Assembly (NCBI RefSeq): GCF_016405965.1
Contig: NZ_JAEFCD010000003.1
Span: 62,001 to 126,000 of the forward strand
Direction of reading: 5' to 3'
Length of the DNA: 64,000 bases
From: Alteromonas sp. IB21
GTDB lineage: Bacteria; Pseudomonadota; Gammaproteobacteria; Enterobacterales; Alteromonadaceae
Under the pieces are notes generated by a model. It searched no databases, was not told where the DNA came from, and saw only the letters and a list, made by a program, of their open reading frames with translations. The position numbers were made by a program, and so were the translations under genes. Positions 1 through 9,857 of this stretch are shown piece after piece; positions within the stretch are counted from its first letter, which is position 1; each line of letters begins with the position of its first letter.

Positions 1-1
1 A

Positions 2-1150
2 CTCACCGGTATCGCGGCTATGGTTATCCTCGATTTACCGCTTTATAAAGGATTATTGCTTGGCGCAATTGTGGGATCTACCGATGCCGCAGCGGTATTT
101 TCAGTGCTGCGTAATGCAGGTATACGCATACCCGCCAGGATCAAGTCGACCCTTGAGCTAGAAAGTGCGTCTAACGATCCCATGGCCATATTTCTTACCA
201 TAGGTCTTATCACACTCATTCAAGACAGTACCACTCAGCCATTAGACTTGTTTACGCTTTTTGCCAGTCAAATGGGCGTAGGTACTGCAGTAGGCATTGC
301 CATCGGCGGAATTGCGGTTTGGCTGTTTAGGCGAGTTTCCTTAATGGCGATTGGCCTTTATCCCGTATTTGTCATGCTATTTGGCGTGTTGTCTTTTGGT
401 TTAGCGGCAAACCTAAACGGAAGCGGCTTCCTCGCCACGTTCATTACTGGGGTTATTGTTGGAAACAGCCGCTTTGCCTATCAGCGCAATACCTTTGTGT
501 TTCTGGATGGATTGGCTTGGCTTGGGCAAATTGCTATGTTCGTTATTCTAGGTTTGCTGGTAACGCCTACCGAACTATTTGTGAGCTGGAAAGAAGGGCT
601 CTTAATAGCAATTGTGCTTATATTTATCGCGCGTCCGCTGGTAGTGATGCCCATTTTGCTACTTTCAAAATTCTCTTTTAAAGCGTCGCTGCTTATATCT
701 TGGGTGGGGTTACGTGGTTCAGTGCCGATTATCTTAGCGATATTTCCACTAATATTCGGCATGCCATACGCCGAGCTCATTTTTAATGTAGTGTTCTTTA
801 TCGTGTTAATTTCAGCGTTATTGCAAGGTTCCACCTTACCTTATGCGGCGCGAAAGCTAGGCTTAGTATTAGACGATGAAGTAAATGAATCTAGCACGCT
901 AGAAATTGTAAAAGTTGCCAAGAGCAAGCGCGAACTTATCGAAATTGAGGTATCTAAGTCATCCCCTGCACTAGATAAAACCATCAGTGAATTAGCCCTT
1001 CCTGACAACACGGTCGTGGCGATGATTGCTCGTGGAGAGGAAACCCTTATACCCAAGGGGAGCACAAAAATAGAAAGGGGCGATCAAATTTTTATCATTA
1101 CCAAACTGCCAGATAAAACGTCCGTTGAGCAGTGTTTTTATAGTGAGTAG
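2..1150 (+). CDS. nhaP2: K+/H+ antiporter, NhaP2/CvrA-type (5' end cut by window)
   Basis: This is the C-terminal part of a CPA1 monovalent cation/proton antiporter. The reading frame is open to the first bases of the window, so the true start lies upstream. About ten hydrophobic segments fill the first 285 visible residues, with the family motif GSTDAAAVFSVLR near the start and the LELESASNDP motif after it. The last 80 residues form a soluble RCK_C (TrkA_C) domain (LPDNTVVAMIARGEE, then RGDQIFIIT), which points to the NhaP2/CvrA subgroup rather than a plain Na+/H+ exchanger. It acts in the inner membrane, in cytoplasmic K+ and pH balance. The family call is firm; the ion is inferred from the RCK_C arrangement. 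Confidence 0.88.
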   Translation, partial: LTGIAAMVILDLPLYKGLLLGAIVGSTDAAAVFSVLRNAGIRIPARIKSTLELESASNDPMAIFLTIGLITLIQDSTTQPLDLFTLFASQMGVGTAVGIAIGGIAVWLFRRVSLMAIGLYPVFVMLFGVLSFGLAANLNGSGFLATFITGVIVGNSRFAYQRNTFVFLDGLAWLGQIAMFVILGLLVTPTELFVSWKEGLLIAIVLIFIARPLVVMPILLLSKFSFKASLLISWVGLRGSVPIILAIFPLIFGMPYAELIFNVVFFIVLISALLQGSTLPYAARKLGLVLDDEVNESSTLEIVKVAKSKRELIEIEVSKSSPALDKTISELALPDNTVVAMIARGEETLIPKGSTKIERGDQIFIITKLPDKTSVEQCFYSE

Positions 1151-1180
1151 GAATAGGGTGCTATTGTAAGGCACTTCATG

Positions 1181-1186
1181 TAGAAT
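1181..1186 (+). promoter_or_regulatory. candidate -10 box of rnpB
   Basis: TAGAAT lies seven bases before the predicted 5' end of the RNase P RNA, the spacing expected for a sigma-70 -10 element. I see no good -35 hexamer at 16-18 bases, so this rests on position and one hexamer. Confidence 0.4.
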
Positions 1187-1193
1187 GCGCCGC

Positions 1194-1545
<352 letters not shown>

Positions 1546-1623
1546 TTTTTGAGTAAGCTTTGTAAAGCGCGTTTATCAAGTGCGCTTATGAGGCACTTTT
1601 CCAGCGTGACTTTTAGGTGAAGC

Positions 1624-1655
1624 CTCTACCTGAAGGCACATTCCTTCAGGCAGAG
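1624..1655 (-). terminator. hairpin after the TonB-receptor gene
   Basis: An inverted repeat with a 12-position stem (one mismatch) has the perfect core CCTGAAGG / CCTTCAGG around a 6-nt loop. It sits about 20 bases past the receptor stop codon. No clear U-tract follows, so it may be a weak terminator or an mRNA-stabilising stem between the convergent rnpB and receptor genes. Confidence 0.5.
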
Positions 1656-1673
1656 ATACATTATCCTTCGTTA

Positions 1674-4067
1674 CTAGAAGAAGTATCGGAAGGTTGCGCC
1701 AATAGTACGCGGTTGATTGACAGTGAAACCAAGTCTTGCGCGGCCACCGCGTTCTCTATCGAACGACAGTTGTGCGTTTTCATCGAAAAGGTTGTTAGCG
1801 TACAACAAAATTTCATAGTCATCGTAGGTTAGACCGAAGCTCATATTTAACGTACCGTAGTCGTCTAACAACAAATCTAATTCCGTTGTTTCAGCGCCAG
1901 TGGCACCGCCAAAGGCAAGACCCGATGAGAAGATACCCGCGCCTGCGACTTGGTCGCTAGGCTGGGTAATACGGTCGCCCACATACTGGTATGAACCTTG
2001 GAAATACGTGCTGTTTGACGAGAACAAGGGCTCCGCTAAATCGTAGGTAAATGCGATAGCAAAGCTTTCTTCAGGTACTGACGCTAAGCGATTACCGTCT
2101 TCAACGCCACCAAGTACGGCACCGTCGCCATCAACCACCGTTGAGTCGAACTCAGCTTCGATGATGCTGCCGGTTAACGAGAAGAATAGTTGGTCGGTAA
2201 ACTGACGGGTAAGCTCAAACTCTATACCTTGGGTATGGGCCTCTGGTACGTTAAACGATACACGTGACGAGCACGACCCTGCATCTAAGGTAACTTGAAG
2301 ATCTTCGATATCGTTATAGAAAGCCGAGATATTAGCCGTCCATCCGCGACCCGACGACTTCATGCCGATCTCATAGTTAGTGAGCTTTTCATCGTCATAG
2401 TCTTGGAACGAACCAAAGATGGCTTCATCTTGGTCGGTACACAGGCTGCGGTTTAACGGGTCATTTACGCCGCCAAGCCTAAAGCCTTGAGACACTTGAG
2501 CATTAAAATTCACGTTTTCGTTCAGACTGTACTGACCGATGACGCGTGAAGTAAAGCCGTCTGACTCTGTTGCGTCGGTTTGGTTATCGCCATTAGCAAA
2601 CAAACCGCCAGAGATAAATTGGCGCTCTTCCTCATAATCGTAAAAACGCGAGCCAACTGTCATTTTGAAGTCGTCGTTGACCTGATAATTCACTTCACCA
2701 AATACAGCAAGTTGCTTTAAGTCGTAAGGTAGGTAAGCGTTGTACGGCGAATCTGCTCCAAAGCCATTGGCAACCGCTGCCGACGTTCCTTCACCTAGCG
2801 TAGCGTCGGTAAATGCATCATACCCAGGCGTAGGCAGTGATTGATCGTAGACTCGTTCGGTAGAAGAGTAAAAAGCGCCAACCAGCCAGTCTAGTGCGCC
2901 ATCACCATTTGATGCGGCGCGAAGCTCAAAGGTATCTTGCTCAACTTCCGTTCTGTCTAACAAATTAGACGGTAATAAGACGGCTGCATCCGGAAAACCT
3001 AGGTCGATACTGACTGAGCCCGAGAGCGCGCTGGCATCTCGACTTACAAGTATGTCGCGGTCGGTATAGCTATAAACAAAGGTAAAGTCAGCAACATCAG
3101 CTTGATACTCAGCGGTTACGTCAGCAATTAAGGTATCGTCAGAGAACCCTTCTTCTAGTAGTAGGTATTGTTCACGTTCACCCAGTTGTATAGCTGGGCG
3201 TGTCGTGGTGTAAGGGTTTGCAAAGACGTTATATACCTCTTCTCTATTAAACCCATTCATTTCTAATTCTTGGAAGATAAGTCGGGGCGTGATGGTTAGT
3301 TTATCGTTAGGAGCAATGACAAATGCCACACGCCCGCCAGTTCTGTCACCATCGTTAACGTCGTCGTTAAACGCGCCGTTTTCACCTAAAGCATCAATGA
3401 AACCGGCATAGTCTGTGCGGTACACCACTGCGCGCATAGCAACCGTATCTGAAATTGGCACGTTTACCATGCCCTTCACATGACCGCCCATACCGCCATC
3501 TGTTACGCTGTTAAGGTTCGCTTCAAACTTGCCCTCGAAGGTATCTAATTCAGGTTGGTTAGTGATATAGCGAAGAGTACCGCCGATAGAGCCTGAGCCA
3601 AAAAGCGTACCTTGCGGGCCGCGCAGGGTTTCAATGCGGTTAAGATCAAACAGATCCAAATCCGGTGTAAATAATGATAGCGAGATCACGCTTTCATCAA
3701 GGTATACGCCTACCTGTTCTTTCACACCAGGCTGGTCGCGCACAATTTGCCCAGCAGATACGCCACGCATAGAAACTTGGCTCTGACCCGGCCCTAAATT
3801 TTGAATAGAAACGCTTGCCACGTTTCTTGCCACGTCTTCGAGGTTTCCTGCGCCGCTGCGCTCGAAATCACGTTGTGTTTGTGCATTAATTGAAAAAGGA
3901 ATATCTTCAATGGATTCTGCGCGCTTTGTCGCTGTTACGATAATCTGCTCAAAGTCGTCTTTATCCGCTTGCTGTGTGTCCTGAGCGAGTGCGCCGGAGC
4001 TAAGTAGCCCCAATACCGCAACGCTAAGTGTGCTTCGTCTAAACAAAGCAATGTTGTTATTAAACAT
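1674..4067 (-). CDS. TonB-dependent outer membrane receptor
   Basis: This is a 797-residue outer membrane receptor that imports a large substrate with energy from TonB/ExbBD. The start at 4067 is chosen because it opens a standard signal peptide (MFNNNIALFRRST, a hydrophobic core, cut after GALA); the frame stays open 76 codons further upstream but that extension does not look like a leader. The plug domain (about 40-165) holds a TonB-box-like EQIIVTATKR and the motif IETLRGPQGTLFGSGSIGG. A long beta-barrel follows, ending in an aromatic Phe as expected for outer membrane insertion. The C-terminal NNLFDE and GATFRYFF are typical of marine Alteromonadales receptors. The substrate cannot be told from sequence; no transport genes flank it. 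Confidence 0.93.
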   Translation of the reverse strand: MFNNNIALFRRSTLSVAVLGLLSSGALAQDTQQADKDDFEQIIVTATKRAESIEDIPFSINAQTQRDFERSGAGNLEDVARNVASVSIQNLGPGQSQVSMRGVSAGQIVRDQPGVKEQVGVYLDESVISLSLFTPDLDLFDLNRIETLRGPQGTLFGSGSIGGTLRYITNQPELDTFEGKFEANLNSVTDGGMGGHVKGMVNVPISDTVAMRAVVYRTDYAGFIDALGENGAFNDDVNDGDRTGGRVAFVIAPNDKLTITPRLIFQELEMNGFNREEVYNVFANPYTTTRPAIQLGEREQYLLLEEGFSDDTLIADVTAEYQADVADFTFVYSYTDRDILVSRDASALSGSVSIDLGFPDAAVLLPSNLLDRTEVEQDTFELRAASNGDGALDWLVGAFYSSTERVYDQSLPTPGYDAFTDATLGEGTSAAVANGFGADSPYNAYLPYDLKQLAVFGEVNYQVNDDFKMTVGSRFYDYEEERQFISGGLFANGDNQTDATESDGFTSRVIGQYSLNENVNFNAQVSQGFRLGGVNDPLNRSLCTDQDEAIFGSFQDYDDEKLTNYEIGMKSSGRGWTANISAFYNDIEDLQVTLDAGSCSSRVSFNVPEAHTQGIEFELTRQFTDQLFFSLTGSIIEAEFDSTVVDGDGAVLGGVEDGNRLASVPEESFAIAFTYDLAEPLFSSNSTYFQGSYQYVGDRITQPSDQVAGAGIFSSGLAFGGATGAETTELDLLLDDYGTLNMSFGLTYDDYEILLYANNLFDENAQLSFDRERGGRARLGFTVNQPRTIGATFRYFF

Positions 4068-4361
4068 AGGTCCATCCAGTTTGGTTGTTTCTAGTTTGTT
4101 ATTAGGCAAGCGCGTAATGTGGCAAAAAAACGCGGTTATTTCCACATATTGAGAAATAAATATTTCGACTTTAGTCGTATAAATTGTGATGAATTTCACT
4201 TGTTTCAATAATGTTAATTGATGTTGGGTTTTGAAATATTCGGCTAACCGGTCAATAAAAGCGTCTATTAGGCTAAATACAACACGGAAAATCACAGTAT
4301 GATCTTATAAAGCTGCGTTACGTCGTTGAAGAGGTAAATACCTTTCAGAGGGAAGCAAATA

Positions 4362-4421
4362 ATGGATGTTCCTAAAATTCCAGGTCATGAATCACAGTTG
4401 AAAAGTAAGCGGGGAGAGTAA
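4362..4421 (+). CDS. possible 19-codon leader ORF before the EamA gene
   Basis: A short reading frame starts at an ATG eight bases after GAGGGA, a fair ribosome binding site. It ends in TAA one base before the GTG start of the EamA transporter gene. The peptide is hydrophilic and lysine-rich and I recognise no family. Its placement suggests translational coupling, but it is short enough to be chance. The rest of 4068-4361 is AT-rich promoter-like DNA between divergent genes without a clear motif. Confidence 0.28.
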   Translation: MDVPKIPGHESQLKSKRGE

Positions 4422-4422
4422 A

Positions 4423-5367
4423 GTGGAGAAAGGTGTGAGCGTAAGCAATGCATTGAAAGGGAGTTTTGCGATTGTTATCGCAAGTTTTTTGTGGGGAACT
4501 ACAGGCACAGCTGCTCAATTTGCACCTGAAATCAGCCCCCTAGCTATTGGCGCATTTGCAATGGGCATAGGCGGCGTCTTACTGTGCGTGAGTGCAAGAA
4601 AATCACTGATAAAGGACGTGCGCATTCTTTTATCTAAGCCACGGATCTTTATGTTTGGCAGTGCGTGTGTTGCCATTTATCCGCTCACCTTTTACAGCGC
4701 TATGCGACTATCTGGCGTAGCCATAGGGACTGTAGTGTCTATTGCTAGCGCGCCTCTGTTCGCTGCACTGTTGGAGTATCTTCTAAGTAAAAAGCCCGTG
4801 TCTATTAAGTGGTTTATTAGTTTTGTTGTTGGTGCGCTGGGAATAGGATTGTTAGCAATGGGTAAGTCACAAGGTATGTTGCCGCTAGCGACATCACAGC
4901 ATGACCAAGTGTTAGGCGTTATGTTAGGTTTAATTGCAGGTTTAACCTATGCGGGGTATTCGTGGGCGGCGAAACAACTTATCGACGCTGGCGCAAATTC
5001 CCAATCAGCCATGGCTGGACTCTTCGGCTGTGCAGCACTCGTTCTGCTGCCATCCCTCTGGTTTACCGGTCAAAATTTGTTTGCCAATACGGTTAACGCA
5101 AGCGTTTCACTTTACATGGCGATTGTGCCTATGTTCCTTGGGTATTTGCTCTTTGGCTTCGGACTTCGCACTACTGAAGCCAGTAAAGCCACGCTTATCA
5201 CCCTCATTGAACCATTAGTCGCTGCACTTTTTGCTATCTTCTTGATTGGTGAAGTGTTCAAGCCAGTGGGATGGATAGGCATGGTACTTGTGTGCTGCTG
5301 CCTTTTAATTCAGTCGTTAAGGTTTCCTTTTTATTTAAAGCGCACTCGCCGCAACGCCGCCACATAG
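4423..5367 (+). CDS. EamA/DMT-family exporter
   Basis: This 314-residue inner membrane protein of the drug/metabolite transporter superfamily has ten hydrophobic segments in two EamA repeats (about 12-145 and 160-298). The motif FLWGTTGTAAQFAPEISPLAIG opens the first repeat and LIEPLVAALFAIFLIGE closes the second; both are typical of EamA carriers that export amino acids or related metabolites. The GTG start is preceded at six bases by GGGGAG. A cluster of basic residues ends the protein. The gene is convergent with the kinase gene. The family is secure, the substrate unknown. Confidence 0.9.
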   Translation: MEKGVSVSNALKGSFAIVIASFLWGTTGTAAQFAPEISPLAIGAFAMGIGGVLLCVSARKSLIKDVRILLSKPRIFMFGSACVAIYPLTFYSAMRLSGVAIGTVVSIASAPLFAALLEYLLSKKPVSIKWFISFVVGALGIGLLAMGKSQGMLPLATSQHDQVLGVMLGLIAGLTYAGYSWAAKQLIDAGANSQSAMAGLFGCAALVLLPSLWFTGQNLFANTVNASVSLYMAIVPMFLGYLLFGFGLRTTEASKATLITLIEPLVAALFAIFLIGEVFKPVGWIGMVLVCCCLLIQSLRFPFYLKRTRRNAAT

Positions 5368-5484
5368 CTTTGTTGGTACGACTATAAAAGACTATAGGCG
5401 GGGACCGATAAAAGCAGCGCACAGGGGCACCGAAGAATATGATCTTTTCTTATCCAAGAAAAAGAGGTTGTTTATAATGAAGAG

Positions 5485-8358
5485 TCAGAATACTTGTTGA
5501 GTGATTTTTTCAATATTTGCCCAATATTCGACTTTTTCAATCAGGTCTTCTGCGTCAAAAGGTTTACTCAAGTAGTCATCCATTCCGGCGCTTACGCAAC
5601 GTTCTTTATCGCCTTTCATCGCGTTGGCGGTTAGCGCGATGATAGGGATATCTGTGTATCGTTCGCCCGCTTCTCCACCTCGAATACGCTTGGTCGCTTC
5701 AAAACCATCCATTTCAGGCATTTGACAATCCATTAAGATAACATCAAACGTTACCTTCATTTTAGAGAGGGCCTCTAGCGCTTCAAATCCTGATTTGGCG
5801 CTCAGCGTTGTGTGATTGACCAGATGCTGCTTTACGATAACTTGGTTTATATCATTATCTTCAACGATGAGTACTTTGTGCTTCTTGCCCTTTATTCGTT
5901 TTGCGGTTGATGGAGAGTAAGATGGCTCAAGCAGGTCTTCGTCAGCTTTTTCAAGTTTCACTGTAAACGAGAAGGTGCTGCCATGCCCCTTAACGCTATC
6001 GAGCTTTATTTCTCCGCCCATGAGCTCACAAAGCTGTTTGCTGATAGAAAGGCCAAGGCCAGTTCCGCCGAATTTCCTAGTAGTAGACAAATCTTCTTGC
6101 GTAAAAACATCAAAGATTGTGCTCTGTTTATCTTGAGCAATACCAATGCCTGTGTCCTTTACGCTGCATAAAAGGCGAAGGCTATCATCAGCACTTTGTT
6201 TAATACTTGTTGTTACCTCAATGTGTCCGGTATCGGTGAACTTAACAGCATTACCCAGCAGGTTAGAGAGTATTTGTCGAAAGCGCACTTCATCGCCTTG
6301 GACCACGTGAAACCCTTGAAGGTCGAAGTGAAAGTGCAGCGCAAGCCCTTTCTCCTGGCACAAAATAGCGTATTGGCTTTGCATGTTTTCAAGTGATTCA
6401 AGGATATCGAAGGGATTGTTTTCTATTTGTAATTGGCCAGCTTCAATTTTAGAGAAATCCAGAATATCGTTTACGATATGTAGCAGGCCTTGAATACTAA
6501 ATTTTGCAAGAGACAGGTAGTGCTTTTGTTCTTCACTTAATTCTGAACGCGCTAGCAATTGAAGAACACCGGATATGCCGTGAATGGGGGTTCTAATTTC
6601 ATGACTCATACTTGCTAAAAAGCTCGATTTGAGGCGCGCAGATTCTTCCGCTTTTTCCCTTGCTTCTTCAAGGTACTTTTCGGTTTGTCGCTGTTGTGTC
6701 ACGTCTTGTTGAAACCCAATATAATGGGTGACTTCTCCGTTTATTTTGACGGGAGTCAGATTTAAACGGTTGAAGAAAAGAGTGCCGTCTTTTTTAGCAT
6801 TAATGAGGGTAGTTTCAATAGGCTCACGAGTAGCAATGGCATTGCGGATGTCATTAATGGCTTCTGAGTCAGTTTCATCACTTTGTAAAACTCGACAATT
6901 CTTTCCGATGATTTCATCGCGAGTAAATCCTGTTAATGCTTCAAAGGCATTATTGACATAAATAACAGGCTGCCCAATTCGTTTAATATCAGAAATAATA
7001 ATGGAAACTGTAGCTTCATCCATGGCATGAGTGAGCACTTTGACGTGACTTTCAAGGGAACGTTGCTCTGTTTCGTCACTGCCCACAAAGATATCACCGC
7101 GTATGTTACCTTTAGCATCAGAAAGTGAAGTTTTGGTCCATTGAATATATAGGTCTTTTCCTTCTTTGACTGAAAAATGCCTAAGCTCGTTATTTTGCAC
7201 CGAGGCCAGTTTATGGGTAATCGATTTTATGATGCTTTTCTTATTGCCGTACTGATTATCACAAAAATCGTCAAAACGTTTATTAGAAAGCAAAATGTCG
7301 TTATTGTGATCGACGACGACTAACATGTCGCCCATTGATTCTAAAACGTTAGAAAACTGTTCGTTAGACAAAGATACTTCGGTGAGGTCCCATATCAGCT
7401 TATCAAACGCATCGCGAATATCGGCGAGCTCTTTAGCCTCAACCTGTTTTCCTTCTACAAGAGGTTTCTTATCTTCGCTATTAAGGGTGTTCTTAATTCC
7501 TTGGTAGAGTTGAGAAAGTGTCCTTTCCGCTAACGCGCCCGTCATGGTCACCATATGCAGAATAATGAATACAAAGCCGGCAATCATGGTGACTAAAACT
7601 ATACCCGTCCATGCGACCTCTCTGTAAGCTGTAATAGTGGGTTTCACGCTGTAAAGATTAAGGTTTGTCCAACTCGCTTGTTTAGTGGCATAACCTTCGG
7701 CTTTGAAGTCAGCGAAATTGGTTCCAGGAGCAATTAACCTTGGTTCACTGCTGAACAAGACGTTACCCTCTTTATCGGTAACAAGCTGGTTGGTTAAGCG
7801 CGGGTAGGGTGCTAAAAGAGACTGTAAACTATCTACGTACATCACCAGTGCGCCTTCAGCCACGCCCTGTAGTAAAACAGGCACACTAATTAACACGCCG
7901 TACTTTGATACCGAGGAAAAGGTGTCGGATGAACCTAACGTTTGCTGTCGCCAAGCATTGCTTAAGGTCTCTGGCAGTGTCGCCTTCCAGTTTTTGTCGA
8001 TAATTTTTTGTCCGGCAAAATCAAAAAGTGCAAACTCCACGCTCTCAGCCTGTGTTAAATTTAGAGACCGGAAGAACATGGGCAGGTAATTATCTCGCTG
8101 CTCGAGATCTACTAGCGCGTTGATGATGATGTCATTAGCCGCTAAGTCAGCGAGTTGGCGAGTTGTATCATTAACGATGTAGTTAATGTCTTGTTCAAGT
8201 CCATCTACCGATTGCTGTTGAAGGTTATCGGTTTGTTTTATGATGAAGTGGAAAGAGAGCCCAAATAAAGTAATCGATAGCACCGTTATCAACAGTGCAA
8301 GTCGCGGGATCATGCTAGAGAGGAGAAGCGAGCGTAACCTCGTAGGCTCATTCAACAT
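5485..8358 (-). CDS. LOV-domain membrane hybrid histidine kinase
   Basis: This 957-residue sensor kinase has a transmembrane segment at about 18-40, a Cache-like periplasmic domain (about 41-248), a second membrane segment (250-272), a HAMP-like linker, a weak PAS domain (about 335-430) and a second PAS (about 444-556) that is a LOV flavin domain. The LOV domain shows GKNCRVLQ with the photoactive Cys488, R505, N520, N530 and Q550, the usual FMN contacts. HisKA follows with His586 in SHEIRTP, then HATPase_c (N box near 699-703, DTGIGIA, GGTGLGL). The receiver has E833/D834, phospho-acceptor D877, T910 and K932. The start overlaps the stop of the upstream binding-protein gene by one base (TAATG), so the two are coupled. 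No separate response regulator gene or DNA-binding domain is nearby. The kinase role is certain; light sensing is inferred. Confidence 0.93.
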   Translation of the reverse strand: MLNEPTRLRSLLLSSMIPRLALLITVLSITLFGLSFHFIIKQTDNLQQQSVDGLEQDINYIVNDTTRQLADLAANDIIINALVDLEQRDNYLPMFFRSLNLTQAESVEFALFDFAGQKIIDKNWKATLPETLSNAWRQQTLGSSDTFSSVSKYGVLISVPVLLQGVAEGALVMYVDSLQSLLAPYPRLTNQLVTDKEGNVLFSSEPRLIAPGTNFADFKAEGYATKQASWTNLNLYSVKPTITAYREVAWTGIVLVTMIAGFVFIILHMVTMTGALAERTLSQLYQGIKNTLNSEDKKPLVEGKQVEAKELADIRDAFDKLIWDLTEVSLSNEQFSNVLESMGDMLVVVDHNNDILLSNKRFDDFCDNQYGNKKSIIKSITHKLASVQNNELRHFSVKEGKDLYIQWTKTSLSDAKGNIRGDIFVGSDETEQRSLESHVKVLTHAMDEATVSIIISDIKRIGQPVIYVNNAFEALTGFTRDEIIGKNCRVLQSDETDSEAINDIRNAIATREPIETTLINAKKDGTLFFNRLNLTPVKINGEVTHYIGFQQDVTQQRQTEKYLEEAREKAEESARLKSSFLASMSHEIRTPIHGISGVLQLLARSELSEEQKHYLSLAKFSIQGLLHIVNDILDFSKIEAGQLQIENNPFDILESLENMQSQYAILCQEKGLALHFHFDLQGFHVVQGDEVRFRQILSNLLGNAVKFTDTGHIEVTTSIKQSADDSLRLLCSVKDTGIGIAQDKQSTIFDVFTQEDLSTTRKFGGTGLGLSISKQLCELMGGEIKLDSVKGHGSTFSFTVKLEKADEDLLEPSYSPSTAKRIKGKKHKVLIVEDNDINQVIVKQHLVNHTTLSAKSGFEALEALSKMKVTFDVILMDCQMPEMDGFEATKRIRGGEAGERYTDIPIIALTANAMKGDKERCVSAGMDDYLSKPFDAEDLIEKVEYWANIEKITQQVF

Positions 8359-9536
8359 TATTTTTGGCCTACCGTTACCAAGTGGCCTTTCTCATTGTAC
8401 TTAGTCATAAAATAGTCCTTTGACCAAAGCGCGTCATGCCTTTTTGCAGTGAAAGGAACATCGTAGTTCTTTACTGCGCCCTCGATATTCTCTAGCGACT
8501 CAAGAGCTTGTCGCAACTTATCCGTTTCTATACTACCAGCTTTATCGGCAGCCGCAGCAAGTAAATGAATTAAATCATAGGCATGCGCCAAGCCAGTCAC
8601 GCCGCCGATAGCGTGTATATCTATAAGTCCGTATTTACCATAGTAAGCGTCCAAAAGCTGTTTAGCTTTGCGATTTTTCTGATGACTGAAATGAAATGTT
8701 TGGAGCACAGAAATATCGTAACCGGCAGTGGGGTTAGCCAATGCTGAAATAAATTGTCCTGACGCAATGCCCCAGTGTGATATTACGGGTAGTGAGGCGA
8801 CATTCTGCTTCGCCATTTCATCGACCACAACTACACCTTCCGGTACATTAGTGACTAAAATAATGCCCTCTGCATCACCACTTTTTATGGCAGCTATGTC
8901 TTCAGAGAAGTCTTTTTGTTGCCAGTTTATCCAATGGATTGAGGTAATGGTAACGCCGCTTGCATTTGCCGCCTGATTAAGTGACTCAAGGTTAGAACGG
9001 CCCCATGCGGTGCGTTCTAGCACAAGCGCTACGTTTGATAGGCCTTTTTGTTTTGCGTGATCAATAAGTACGGAGGCTGCTTCGGCGTCGCGAACGGATA
9101 CACGAAACACATTATTAGGTTCATATCCATTATCTACTATGGCGGTGCCCGCGGCCCATGGCACTAACATCAACATGTTTTCAGTGTGTATAATATCAAT
9201 TTCAGCGAGCACAACGGGCGTATGAACACCACCGACCACCGCAAGCACGTTCGGCATCTTGGCAAACTGCTCAATGTTGAATACGCCACGAGAGGGGTTT
9301 CCGCGGTGGTCTTTAGCTATTATTCTGATTTTTCGACCAAGGATACCGCCAGCAGCGTTAATTTCATCTACTGCTAGCTCGACACCTCGCGATATAGCTT
9401 TACCTCCTTCTACAGCTACTGCGGATAAGTCGGCATCAATACCAACAACTAAAGATTCTTCTGCTCCGGTAGCGCGATACGCGATTATCAGAGAAAAAAG
9501 ACAAAAGAGTGCCGAGATAAAAAGTGTTGAACGCAT
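8358..9536 (-). CDS. periplasmic binding protein, branched-chain amino acid type (Peripla_BP_6)
   Basis: This 392-residue protein has a cleavable signal peptide (about 1-24, ending near ATGA) and a type I periplasmic binding fold. Family features are VGIDADLS near the mature start, the RGVELAVDEINAAGGILGRK stretch, VVGGVHTPVVLA and DAEAASVLIDHAKQKG. Such LivK-like proteins usually feed ABC importers, but no permease or ATPase gene is adjacent. Instead its stop codon overlaps the start of the hybrid kinase, so its likely job is to deliver a ligand signal to the kinase's periplasmic domain, as LuxP does for LuxQ or TorT for TorS. The ligand is unknown. The start is ATG with only a weak upstream GAG. 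Confidence 0.88.
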   Translation of the reverse strand: MRSTLFISALFCLFSLIIAYRATGAEESLVVGIDADLSAVAVEGGKAISRGVELAVDEINAAGGILGRKIRIIAKDHRGNPSRGVFNIEQFAKMPNVLAVVGGVHTPVVLAEIDIIHTENMLMLVPWAAGTAIVDNGYEPNNVFRVSVRDAEAASVLIDHAKQKGLSNVALVLERTAWGRSNLESLNQAANASGVTITSIHWINWQQKDFSEDIAAIKSGDAEGIILVTNVPEGVVVVDEMAKQNVASLPVISHWGIASGQFISALANPTAGYDISVLQTFHFSHQKNRKAKQLLDAYYGKYGLIDIHAIGGVTGLAHAYDLIHLLAAAADKAGSIETDKLRQALESLENIEGAVKNYDVPFTAKRHDALWSKDYFMTKYNEKGHLVTVGQK

Positions 9537-9857
9537 AAAATAATACTCAATTCATTACCGTAAAAGTGTATAGCAATGCGCGCTTACTTTTTTCGCAATC
9601 GAATTGTTCTTTAGTATAAATCTGATGCATTACATCACCGTGTAAAAACGCTGTGATCCCGCGTTTAGCGCCTCGGAAAAGTAAATGTGGCATGATTCTA
9701 CTATTAATATTTATTAGTAATATGTTATCTCTATGTTAAATCTGCAGGTGGATAACGAAGTTTTATGGTGTGAATACGTCCTGTGTATTTTTTGCCATTG
9801 TATTTAATAGTGTTTGACAGCGTTGCAAGCAGTGATAAACAGCAGTTTGGAGTTCTA

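Noticed and set aside
4068..4295. Extended N-terminus of the TonB receptor
   Set aside because: The extra 76 residues come before a complete signal peptide, so they would block export; the start at 4067 is kept.
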